Virus record (IMG/VR): IMGVR_UViG_3300031746_000185
Location: 1-22,677 of that record
DNA from: a virus
Direction: 5' to 3' (one strand)
Length of the DNA stretch: 22,677 nt
Part shown: positions 14,255 to 20,154 of the stretch, piece after piece
How the letters are laid out: every line of letters begins with the position of its first letter
How positions within the stretch are numbered: the stretch's first letter is position 1
Position numbers and translations under genes: made by a program
Notes under the pieces: generated by a model
What the model saw: the letters and a program-made list of their open reading frames with translations, nothing else
Told to the model about the DNA's origin: nothing
The model's database searches: none

Positions 14255-14618
14255 TCTTCTTGTCCCTGACGTTGATGTTGAGCTCTATGTTGGGGGTCAC
14301 CCCGGTGGACCCCACGCTGCCAGCCTCGCCATACCTGCTCTTCAGGCGGCATGACAGGAGCTTCCAGAGCAGGAAGTCTGAGCATACGCTTGCCCTTCTG
14401 ACTGCCTCTGCTTCTAGGATCACGACGGATCGATCAAGGGCTTCCTGCCATTCTTTGAGAAACTCTGGGTTGGCTCTGAGTTCACGGTAGACGGCATGGT
14501 TAGCTATCTTGGCGAGTTCGCAAGCCTTGCGGACGCCCATTCCAAGGGCTATGTATTCGAGGACTTTGGGCTTCCATAGTTTGCCACGCTGGGGACTGAA
14601 GGGGTTAGCCTTTGACAT
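14238..14618 (-). CDS. terS: Terminase small subunit
   Basis: A 126-residue protein. The N-terminal half has a helix-turn-helix-like segment (VLEYIALGMGVRKACELAKI followed by NHAVYRELRANPEF), the usual DNA-binding part of small terminases. CSDFLLWKLLSCRLKSRYGE near residue 82 is the characteristic helical motif before the C-terminal tail. It recognises packaging sites and hands DNA to the large subunit, whose gene overlaps it by 17 bases. AAGGAA precedes the start. Confidence 0.88.
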   Translation of the reverse strand: MSKANPFSPQRGKLWKPKVLEYIALGMGVRKACELAKIANHAVYRELRANPEFLKEWQEALDRSVVILEAEAVRRASVCSDFLLWKLLSCRLKSRYGEAGSVGSTGVTPNIELNINVRDKKSEPDA

Positions 14619-14675
14619 GTTCTATTCCTTCGGGAACTCCGTCCCGGCGGGTGGAAGCTCCGCCTCCACAAAGGA

Positions 14676-15386
14676 TCATACCTTTCGGGGCGTATACCTA
14701 CCAGATCTGCGTCCCCTTGGGGTACTCTTGCCCGTGCTGTCCCTCTTGCCCATGCCCGGATCATAGGTTCCCAGAACTTTGAGTTCCATTTGGCGGTAAT
14801 GCTCTGGTGACCACTTCCGGTTTGCCAGAGCAGCAGCGTCTTCAATACTCAGTTGCCCCACAATGCGCAGGGCTAGGTATTTACGGCTGGCGAGTTGCCA
14901 TTCGTTGGTGCTGCCGGCCTGGAAGGAGCCAAGGAGCTGGAAGAGGTCGACGAGCAAGTCCTGGGCTGGGTTCTCGTCGCCTGGTTCAGGGGCATTGCTT
15001 GGGACATGGGCGTAATCATGTCCTTCTTCGAGGGACGACTCGGAAGCCCATGCCATGGGCCTATGTCTTCCGTGGTACTGCGAATGGTTGCTGATCCAGC
15101 GGAACCAGCACGATCTGATCCACATGGGCCAGTTCACCATTGAAACCGGGAATGTCTTGGCCCATTTGGGGACCCTGATGAACAGTTCTTGTTCCAGGTC
15201 TTCGACGCCCATGGAGGGATCGTGGCCTGACATACGGGAGCGTGCTTCGATACCCTTATGCAGGTATGCCACGGTCTGTTCCCATAGGAATACGAGCTCG
15301 TCCGGGCTAGCTGAGCCGGCCTGGATGAGGCGGACAACCCGGATACAGCCTGGGTTGTCTATGCCTGCTTCTTCGGGACAGTCCAT
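14676..15386 (-). CDS. Putative sigma-70-like transcription factor
   Basis: A 236-residue protein from ATG 15386. A GTG at 15404 would add 6 residues. Residues about 28-105 resemble sigma region 2: SPDELVFLWEQTVAYLHKGI, then DLEQELFIRVPKW and MWIRSCWFRWISNH, like the 'DLxQExFhxhhxxxxxF....WhxxhxxN' core. Residues about 165-205 (YLALRIVGQLSIEDAAALAN) look like region 4 helix-turn-helix. The tail is basic (PRGRRSGRYTPRKV). The gene lies 57 bases before the terminase operon, fitting a late-gene activator. The similarity is remote and judged by eye. A different helical DNA-binding protein is possible. Confidence 0.55.
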   Translation of the reverse strand: MDCPEEAGIDNPGCIRVVRLIQAGSASPDELVFLWEQTVAYLHKGIEARSRMSGHDPSMGVEDLEQELFIRVPKWAKTFPVSMVNWPMWIRSCWFRWISNHSQYHGRHRPMAWASESSLEEGHDYAHVPSNAPEPGDENPAQDLLVDLFQLLGSFQAGSTNEWQLASRKYLALRIVGQLSIEDAAALANRKWSPEHYRQMELKVLGTYDPGMGKRDSTGKSTPRGRRSGRYTPRKV

Positions 15387-15538
15387 CGGGTTCGATCCCC
15401 GCACTTCTTACAGACGAGTTGGAAGCCATGAAAGTTGCCCTCGCTGACGTGGGTAACTTCCCTCATGGACTTGCACTTGGGGCAGGCGAAAGCCCTCTGC
15501 TTCTCCATGAACTTCTCCAGTTGGGTTCGCTTCTTCAT
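15359..15538 (-). CDS. Small zinc-ribbon protein
   Basis: A 59-residue protein with CPKC (C19, C22) and CKKC (C43, C46), a complete four-cysteine zinc ribbon, between Lys-rich ends. Its ATG overlaps the TGA of the upstream sigma/ribbon protein (ATGA), and its end overlaps the start of the next sigma-like gene. The three are therefore probably translated as a coupled set. Single ribbons of this kind bind DNA, RNA or RNA polymerase. The exact partner cannot be told. Confidence 0.75.
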   Translation of the reverse strand: MKKRTQLEKFMEKQRAFACPKCKSMREVTHVSEGNFHGFQLVCKKCGDRTRWTVPKKQA

Positions 15539-16773
15539 TCCTTCTTGCCTCCCCTTGCATGGCTTGAAGATGGCTTGCAGTCCCAGCACAGGGACCGTCC
15601 GACGAGGTGCATGTGGCGATTGAATTCGTTGCCGCACCTTTGGCACTTGACCACGACCATGGCCGACGAGGTGACTGGCTGGCATTCCCAGCACCGTTTG
15701 CGACCCAAGGACGTGAACCCGTGGATGGAGAATGGCTTGCCACACTTCTCGCATTCATTGTCCTGGAACTTCCTCCTTGGAGTTGCCTTCCTGGAGAATG
15801 GGGGAGCGCAGTCGAAGCACGTGGTCCTCTTGTGGTGGTAGCTAGTGCCCACCACGAACGTCCCCCCGCACTTGTCGCATGTCCTGTCCCTCTTGAGCGG
15901 CTTGGCCCTGGGCTTGCAATCCCAGCAGGTGGTCCTCCAGGCATGGCCTTGGCCCGTTGGCACGGAGGTCCTGAATTCCTTGCCGCACTTGTCGCACTCT
16001 ATGTCCATGTTCTTCTTGCGCTTGGGGACGCAGTCCCAGCAGTAGGTTCGCGGGGACGAGTACTTGTTCTTGACCAGGAACGACTTCCCGCACTTGTCGC
16101 ACGTCCTGGTTCCCTTGCCCCAGAGGGAAGGGTCCCTTGGGTCGGCCCTCTGCTTGTCCCTGTTCGCCGCCAAGGCTGCCAGTTCCTTCTCGCTCTTCCC
16201 CCAGTTCTCCTTGGCGAAGGCACGCAGCTTGTGGACCATGCGCTGCTTCGAGTTGTCCCTTGACTTGTTGAATTCCGGGCCCTTGTCGCCCGACAACATC
16301 AGGTCCAGCTCCAGCTTCTCCGGGTCCGTGAGGCGCAGGTACCTTGCAAGGCGAATCACCTCGTCCAGTTCCGACTTGGCATCGAGCCACTTCTTCTCGA
16401 TCCTGTCCCTGATCCACCCTGGATTCATAAGCTCCTCCATGGACATGAGGTCGTCGGAGCTCTCCAGCCTCTTGTCCATGTCGTTGTTCAGGCTCACGAG
16501 CGACATCCCCCGGGGGACGTTCCGCCTGAACGAGGATGACCTGAGGAACGTGCGGGCACGGTTCATGAAGCACGTGCTCAGCCACGTCGAGAAGGAGCTC
16601 TTGGACTTGTCGTAATGACGCCATATCCTGGGCAGGTCCAGCAGGCACCAGGAGGCGCAGTCCTCCTGGTCGTGGAGCCTCTTGACGCACTTCTTGGCGC
16701 AGAGCCTGGCCATGTCGAGGGCGTCGGACCAGGCTTCCTCGGTGAGCGGCAGGGGGTTGGCATGGCTTCCCAT
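15535..16773 (-). CDS. Sigma-like protein fused to five zinc ribbons
   Basis: A 412-residue protein. Residues about 35-90 (ASWCLLDLPRIWRHYDKSKS, FSTWLSTCFMNRARTFL) resemble sigma region 2. Residues about 138-190 (LTDPEKLELDLMLSGDK, then SRDNSKQRMVHKLRAF) resemble region 4 with a recognition helix. Residues 225-399 hold five ribbons, each CxxCGxxF...CxxC: C225/228-C245/248, C260/263-C283/286, C299/302-C319/322, C341/344-C361/364 and C377/380-C396/399. Most end CWDC followed by Lys-Pro. The ribbon array is clear. The sigma part is a remote match judged by eye. I know of no family with this layout. Upstream ribosome signals are weak. Confidence 0.65.
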   Translation of the reverse strand: MGSHANPLPLTEEAWSDALDMARLCAKKCVKRLHDQEDCASWCLLDLPRIWRHYDKSKSSFSTWLSTCFMNRARTFLRSSSFRRNVPRGMSLVSLNNDMDKRLESSDDLMSMEELMNPGWIRDRIEKKWLDAKSELDEVIRLARYLRLTDPEKLELDLMLSGDKGPEFNKSRDNSKQRMVHKLRAFAKENWGKSEKELAALAANRDKQRADPRDPSLWGKGTRTCDKCGKSFLVKNKYSSPRTYCWDCVPKRKKNMDIECDKCGKEFRTSVPTGQGHAWRTTCWDCKPRAKPLKRDRTCDKCGGTFVVGTSYHHKRTTCFDCAPPFSRKATPRRKFQDNECEKCGKPFSIHGFTSLGRKRCWECQPVTSSAMVVVKCQRCGNEFNRHMHLVGRSLCWDCKPSSSHARGGKKE

Positions 16774-16791
16774 GCCTTGATGATAGGAGGA

Positions 16792-17049
16792 CTACGGGTT
16801 GTCGGGGCGGGGGCCGAAGCGGGAGTAGATCGGTGATATTGCGCTGAAGTACCTTGCCAGAACCTCCGAGTGTCGCTCGGGCGTGTTCTCGACGGCGACC
16901 TGCTTGTCCATGAGCCACCATTCCTTGGAGCCGTCCGACCGTTCTATTGCGGGTCCATGGTTTCTATGCCAGGGCTGGTAGGGGCTTCCGGTATCTTTGT
17001 ACCAGAGTCGATCCCCGTTTTCGCAGTGGTGTGGTTTACACACAACCAT
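16792..17049 (-). CDS. Small protein with a MORN-variant/YwqK-like motif
   Basis: An 85-residue protein from ATG 17049 (MVVCKPHH), which overlaps the previous gene by 14 bases. The segment LWYKDTGSPYQPWHRNHGPA, then IERSDGSKEWWLMDKQ, matches the 'WY..G..HR.dGPA.x.x.DGxxxWhhxGxxh' repeat seen in phage and bacterial proteins related to YwqK. The role of that repeat in phages is unknown. The rest is helical. The cysteines (C4, C9) are too few for a zinc site. Confidence 0.6.
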   Translation of the reverse strand: MVVCKPHHCENGDRLWYKDTGSPYQPWHRNHGPAIERSDGSKEWWLMDKQVAVENTPERHSEVLARYFSAISPIYSRFGPRPDNP

Positions 17050-17401
17050 TTGGACACTTCCACGTTCCAAGGGGCCATTGCCCGATTATCGTCCGGCCAA
17101 TGACTCGCTCGTTGGAGCACTTGGAGCAACGGAATGTCCCGTTACTTCCGTCCTCCGACACGAGCTTCACCGAGCGGTACTTTGCCTTCCAGTACGCCGA
17201 GTTCTTCGTCGTGACATTCGATCCCATGGCGCGAATATGGCGGTCCTCGACGTGCTTCGCCAGCTCGAGAAAGCAGTACTCGACCACGTCCCGCCAGCCC
17301 TCGTGCTCGATCCCGGCGACGAGAGCGTTGAACTGCTCGGCCGAGATGAGCTTCAGGGTGTGGGCCTGGCCGAGCGAGTCGTACATGTCTTGGATTGTCA
17401 T
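17036..17401 (-). CDS. Helical protein with C-terminal zinc ribbon
   Basis: A 121-residue protein from ATG 17401, preceded by GGAGG. A TTG at 17413 is a less likely start. Residues 1-60 are helical (GQAHTLKLISAEQFNALVAG). C92/C95 (CSKC) and C116/C120 (CPNGC) form a zinc-ribbon-like site at the very end. The start overlaps the stop of a 31-residue ORF by ATGA. It belongs to the minus-strand regulatory block with many ribbons. Function unknown; nucleic-acid or RNA polymerase binding is plausible. Confidence 0.7.
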   Translation of the reverse strand: MTIQDMYDSLGQAHTLKLISAEQFNALVAGIEHEGWRDVVEYCFLELAKHVEDRHIRAMGSNVTTKNSAYWKAKYRSVKLVSEDGSNGTFRCSKCSNERVIGRTIIGQWPLGTWKCPNGCV

Positions 17402-17493
17402 GAGAGCCTCCAAACCCGCCTACCATACCGCTTGGACAACCTCTTGTCAAGCCTCCAGCGCAGCCGGGGGCGCTTCTTCTCGGTGCGAGTCAT
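17398..17493 (-). CDS. Very small, highly basic protein (31 aa)
   Basis: A short frame exactly fills the gap between two genes: ATG at 17493, and TGA overlapping the next start as ATGA. The product has 14 Lys/Arg out of 31 residues plus three Trp (RPRLRWRLDKRLSKRYGRRV), resembling a nucleic-acid-binding or RNA polymerase-binding peptide. The ribosome site is only G-rich and sits in the stem of an inverted repeat at 17462-17509. Tight coupling suggests it is translated. No family is recognised. Confidence 0.45.
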   Translation of the reverse strand: MTRTEKKRPRLRWRLDKRLSKRYGRRVWRLS

Positions 17494-17509
17494 GTTGATG
17501 CCCCCGGCT
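17462..17509 (-). promoter_or_regulatory. Inverted repeat enclosing the start of the 31-aa ORF
   Basis: AGCCGGGGGC (17462-17471) and GCCCCCGGCT (17500-17509) are 10-base perfect arms. The loop holds the ATG at 17493-17491, and the arm holds its G-rich ribosome site. The stem could mask the site or act as a weak transcription stop. No T-tract follows. Confidence 0.5.
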
Positions 17510-17520
17510 TGCGCCCGGCT

Positions 17521-17799
17521 CTACTCCGACATCTCCTCGATCTCGATTGCGATTGCCCTGAGGGACTTGGTGATCCTCGAGAGCCGAAGCACGTCCGCGC
17601 AGATCCCGTGAACGGAGACCCCCGACCGCTGGCAGGCCTTTCTTGACTGGTCCATGAGCTCGTTGTACCTGCGGCACCGGGCGGGATCGATCCCGAAGCC
17701 AGGCTCGAACTCCTCGTCGGGGTTGAAGTTGAGGTTAAGGTCCGAGAGCTCCTTGAAGAACCTCTTCACGTCCTTGACAGTCTTGATCGTCCGAATCAT
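17521..17799 (-). CDS. Small helical unknown protein
   Basis: A 92-residue charged protein (MIRTIKTVKDVKRFFKELSD opening), coupled to the RHH gene by an ATGA overlap. The C-terminal helix is LSRITKSLRAIAIEIEEMSE. Two cysteines (residues near 57 and 67) do not form a zinc site. Co-translation with the RHH protein suggests a shared regulatory unit, as in toxin-antitoxin pairs, but no toxin motif is visible. Confidence 0.65.
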   Translation of the reverse strand: MIRTIKTVKDVKRFFKELSDLNLNFNPDEEFEPGFGIDPARCRRYNELMDQSRKACQRSGVSVHGICADVLRLSRITKSLRAIAIEIEEMSE

Positions 17800-17984
17800 G
17801 TCCTGTTCCTCCCAGTTTTGTTCAGCCGTTCCTCGATCAGGATTCGCACGAACCCTGCAACCGTCGTATGGCTGGCCTGGGCCGCCTCGACTAGGCGGGG
17901 CCAGTCGCTCTGCTTGATGAAGGTCCGAACCGGGCGGGTGTAGCAGTCCTCGGCCGGCTTGTACCGCTGTCCAAAGTTAGCCAT
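17796..17984 (-). CDS. Ribbon-helix-helix (CopG/Arc-type) DNA-binding protein
   Basis: A 62-residue protein from ATG 17984, chosen because AAAGGAGG lies just upstream. The body reads as strand-helix-helix: a short strand VRTFIKQ, first helix WPRLVEAAQASH, turn TT and second helix VAGFVRILIEERLN, the RHH plan. RHH dimers insert the strand into the major groove and bind short tandem palindromes. Two such 13-bp sites lie only about 230 bp away at 18215-18249. It is therefore the best candidate repressor for the divergent control region. Binding itself is inference. Confidence 0.65.
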   Translation of the reverse strand: MANFGQRYKPAEDCYTRPVRTFIKQSDWPRLVEAAQASHTTVAGFVRILIEERLNKTGRNRT

Positions 17985-18010
17985 GGCTAGTCCTCCTTTG
18001 TTACATCTCG

Positions 18011-18115
18011 TCAATGCTCTTGCTGGGGAATGCCATCAGACCATTTTTGGAGTACTTCCTGGACTTGCGCACATTCATCGTCAGTCCTGATCGTACCCCT
18101 GATCCCGTTCTTCAT
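18011..18115 (-). CDS. First gene of the minus transcript, 34-aa ORF
   Basis: ATG at 18115, preceded by AAGGAGGAAGAG, a near-perfect ribosome site. It encodes 34 residues (MKNGIRGTIRTDDECAQVQE opening) and ends at TGA 18013-18011. The product is an acidic-to-neutral helix with a short strand and no recognised family. It is the first ORF after the predicted minus promoter at 18142-18169, so it could be a leader peptide or a small regulator. Confidence 0.55.
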   Translation of the reverse strand: MKNGIRGTIRTDDECAQVQEVLQKWSDGIPQQEH

Positions 18116-18141
18116 CTTCTCTTCCTCCTTGACTTAACCTT

Positions 18142-18169
18142 ATCATGCCCAGAACAGGAGTCAAGACAA
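18142..18169 (-). promoter_or_regulatory. Promoter for the minus-strand regulatory/late block
   Basis: On the minus strand TTGTCT (18169-18164), 16 bp, and CATGAT (18147-18142). Both boxes match 4 of 6 positions. The start would be near 18135, about 20 bases before ATG 18115. The -35 overlaps the inverted repeat at 18165-18185, so a bound protein could block it. Confidence 0.4.
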
Positions 18170-18185
18170 AACGGTACATTTTGTC
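18165..18185. promoter_or_regulatory. 21-bp inverted repeat (operator candidate)
   Basis: GACAAAA, 7 bases, TTTTGTC: perfect 7-base arms. It overlaps the -35 boxes of the minus promoter and of the first plus promoter, which lie back to back. This is a good place for a regulator that controls both directions. Confidence 0.55.
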
Positions 18186-18208
18186 AGAATTCTTGTTTTG
18201 CCTATGAA
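18181..18208 (+). promoter_or_regulatory. First plus-strand promoter of the control region
   Basis: TTGTCA (18181-18186), 16 bp, TATGAA (18203-18208). The predicted start near 18215 coincides with the first 13-bp operator, so binding there would block it. Moderate match to sigma-70 boxes. Confidence 0.4.
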
Positions 18209-18214
18209 GACCGG

Positions 18215-18249
18215 GGACAACTTGTCCGCCGGCCGGGTACAACTTGTCC
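18215..18249. promoter_or_regulatory. Two tandem 13-bp palindromic operators
   Basis: GGACAACTTGTCC (18215-18227) is a perfect palindrome around a central C. GTACAACTTGTCC (18237-18249) differs at one base. Their centres are 22 bp apart, about two helical turns, so dimers would sit on one face of the DNA. They lie between the two plus promoters, over the start of the first and about 20 bp before the second. Confidence 0.75.
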
Positions 18250-18269
18250 AGTGCAAGCGGTGTCTTCCT

Positions 18270-18297
18270 TTGCACGGGTCTGCATGGGGCATACAAT
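18270..18297 (+). promoter_or_regulatory. Second plus-strand promoter, for the primase operon
   Basis: TTGCAC (18270-18275), 16 bp, TACAAT (18292-18297). The -10 matches 5 of 6 positions. Transcription from about 18304 gives a leader of about 210 nt before ATG 18517, with an intrinsic terminator inside it. Bases 18116-18516 hold no convincing gene, only these control elements. Confidence 0.55.
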
Positions 18298-18393
18298 CGG
18301 CTGCTGAACGCATATAACATTCTGCTTTGACCGAACCACTCGCCCGGTTCTGGGGTATAACCTTACGGCCAGGGTTCATTCCCCTCGGCTTGA

Positions 18394-18498
18394 TTCAGGC
18401 AGAAGCAAAGTAGAACTTAACTGGGAGCCGGAGTAATGACCCGGCGGCAGTTCCCGCCCCTGGAGTCCTTCCTGCCTGAACCTCCAGGGGTATTTTTT
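18394..18498 (+). terminator. Leader terminator with loop-complementary upstream segment (attenuator candidate)
   Basis: CCCCTGGAG (18457-18465) pairs with CTCCAGGGG (18482-18490), followed by TA and T6 (18493-18498), an intrinsic terminator 18 bases before ATG 18517. The loop contains CTGCCTGAA (18472-18480), the exact complement of TTCAGGCAG (18394-18402) upstream. Loop pairing could compete with the terminator stem or form a pseudoknot, so read-through may be regulated. The stem matches that of the terminator at 8334-8376. Confidence 0.65.
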
Positions 18499-18516
18499 GA
18501 ATTCAAGGGGCAGGAC

Positions 18517-20007
18517 ATGTCCACAAATGAGGAACGGGCCCGCTGGCTCTACGACAACCTCGTCATAGACAGGATGATCATGGGTGCCGAGCGCAGGGAC
18601 GACTATTCCCGGAAGGGCAATGCCTTTGCCCATATGGCCAGCCACGATCCAGCCGATGGTTGGCTTGGCCTTTGTCTGGCCCATGTCCAAGGAAAGCCCT
18701 TCGGCGCCCATGTCATGTTCATTGATGCCCAGACGGAAGGAGACGTTGTAGCCAATGTCCTTGGCTCTTACTACGGCGGAAGCCTAGTCAACAACATGAC
18801 GAGGCTGGTGGCCCTGGACTACGACGTACCAGCCGACGCCGTGCGGGTAATGCCGGCGTACCAAGAGGCTCTGCCAGAGTTCAGGTTCTTCACAAGCAAC
18901 GAGAACAAGTGGCATGCCTACGGCCTTCTGGACGAGCCAATCGACGCGAGGATAGCCAAGCGTTGGCTGAGGGGCATTGTCAATTCCTTGCCCACGATCA
19001 AGGGGGTAGAGGTTTTCCCGAAGACGGCTGATCATGGCCTCAGCAGGTTAAGTTGCTACCTGAAGTTCCCCTTCGACGGAGGAAAGTACCTACAGCCCAT
19101 GGACGACCTGAGCCCCTTGGTTCCGATACCCGTCTCAAGGATGAAGCAGGCCAAGGAATGGTTCGCCAGTGGCGTGACTAGTTCGGGGTTAACGACCACA
19201 ACCCAAGCCCGGCCCACGAAAAAGACCACGCCCCCACGCTCTGACGGTACCCCCCCGTTCGGCATGTCTCAGTCTCATTGGGACAAGTACAGGTTCAAGA
19301 ACGACGACAGGAGCAGGGATGGAACCAGGAGCTGGAAGTTCCACCTGTTCTCTTGGAACTGCGGCCTGAGTCACGAAGCCGCGTCGAAGTTCTTCGGCGA
19401 ACGCTTCCCGTCGATGTCCATTCCTACCCTTCCCCAGTTCGACAAGGCAAGAAGGCTTCTCAACGACAGGCATAGCAGGACAGGAAAGTTCGACTTAGGC
19501 TGGCAAGTCGAGAACGCAAAGAGGACCGCCCCGTCAGGTAGTCTTGAAGAGAACTGGATATTCAGGCTGCGGAACAAGGTTTGGAGCCCTCGTCATGGCC
19601 TGGGGCCACTGTCCAAGGACCTGTTCCACTGGTTCTGCCTGCGGGCAAACTCAAGGGGTTGTCTTGGAAGCGGATGCTTCGACAAGCCCGAATGCCGAAT
19701 ACCGCTCAAGGAGTTCCTCTCGCCCGGCAGGCCATACGCCGGCCTGATGCTGCCAAGACTAAAGCTTCAGGCCGCCGGGTTGATTCGCCTGTCCGTCAAC
19801 CCGGTCAAGTACCAAAGCCGAGGCTACCAAGTCATGCTTCCTTCCAAAGAACAGGAAGCAACGATCCTGAGTAGGGTTGTCTGGATCAAGACAGCCAGGG
19901 GTTCGGAAAGCTGGAAGGATTCGCAGGAAGAGTTCAATGCCCTAACCAAGGTTTTGGACGAGCGATTTTCGTTGAGTCATAAGGGTATTGACAAACATGA
20001 AGGTTGA
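18517..20007 (+). CDS. Archaeo-eukaryotic primase (AEP/prim-pol)-like replication protein
   Basis: A 496-residue protein from ATG 18517, with AAGGGG 6 bases upstream. An in-frame ATG at 18436 would place the terminator inside the gene and is less likely. Motif I is LVALDYDVPAD (D101, D103), motif II SNENKWHAYGLLDEP (H133) and motif III GVEVFPKTADHG (E165, K169). This order and spacing match the metal-binding and nucleotide-binding motifs of TOTE/AEP-type primases. The C-terminal part (about residues 345-450; GPLSKDLFHWFCLRA and KLQAAGLIRLSVN) looks like a winged helix, as in replication initiators. It likely primes or initiates phage DNA replication. As first gene of the rightward operon it is under the attenuator and operators. 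Confidence 0.65.
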   Translation: MSTNEERARWLYDNLVIDRMIMGAERRDDYSRKGNAFAHMASHDPADGWLGLCLAHVQGKPFGAHVMFIDAQTEGDVVANVLGSYYGGSLVNNMTRLVALDYDVPADAVRVMPAYQEALPEFRFFTSNENKWHAYGLLDEPIDARIAKRWLRGIVNSLPTIKGVEVFPKTADHGLSRLSCYLKFPFDGGKYLQPMDDLSPLVPIPVSRMKQAKEWFASGVTSSGLTTTTQARPTKKTTPPRSDGTPPFGMSQSHWDKYRFKNDDRSRDGTRSWKFHLFSWNCGLSHEAASKFFGERFPSMSIPTLPQFDKARRLLNDRHSRTGKFDLGWQVENAKRTAPSGSLEENWIFRLRNKVWSPRHGLGPLSKDLFHWFCLRANSRGCLGSGCFDKPECRIPLKEFLSPGRPYAGLMLPRLKLQAAGLIRLSVNPVKYQSRGYQVMLPSKEQEATILSRVVWIKTARGSESWKDSQEEFNALTKVLDERFSLSHKGIDKHEG

Positions 20008-20034
20008 GATAACCATAGTATCTAGGCTCCATCA

Positions 20035-20049
20035 ATACCAAGTTGGTAT
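20035..20049. promoter_or_regulatory. 15-bp palindrome (operator candidate)
   Basis: ATACCAA-G-TTGGTAT is a perfect palindrome with a central base, in the 147-base gap after the primase gene. A TTGACA lies upstream at 19988-19993, but no good -10 at the right distance was found. The site may be an operator for an internal promoter or a replication-protein site. Confidence 0.45.
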
Positions 20050-20056
20050 AGCTGGA

Positions 20057-20098
20057 GTAGCTGGTATGGGCCGGGCTTGTATGGGCCAAGCAAGCTAC
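20057..20098 (+). promoter_or_regulatory. Nested hairpin in the primase-to-zinc-protein gap
   Basis: GTAGCT (20057-20062) pairs with AGCTAC (20093-20098). Inside it GCTTG (20075-20079) pairs with CAAGC (20087-20091). GTATGGGCC occurs twice, at 20064 and 20079. No T-tract follows. It could be an mRNA processing site or regulatory leader of the next gene. Confidence 0.4.
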
Positions 20099-20154
20099 TG
20101 TGAAGTACGCAAGTAATAAGGATCATAATACCATTAGGACAAAAGGAGCAGGCA

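Noticed and set aside
17796-17799. RHH gene plus 92-aa gene as a toxin-antitoxin pair
   Set aside because: The order and coupling would fit, but the 92-aa protein shows no RelE, ParE, Doc or other toxin motif, so I keep only the RHH call.
18300-18365. Extra -10 boxes (TATAAC at 18313 and 18356)
   Set aside because: No -35 box lies at 16-18 bp. TTGACC at 18327 is 23 bp away from the second.
18436-18516. Extended start of the primase-like gene at ATG 18436
   Set aside because: It would place an intrinsic terminator inside the coding sequence. ATG 18517 has a good ribosome site and a more natural N-terminus.
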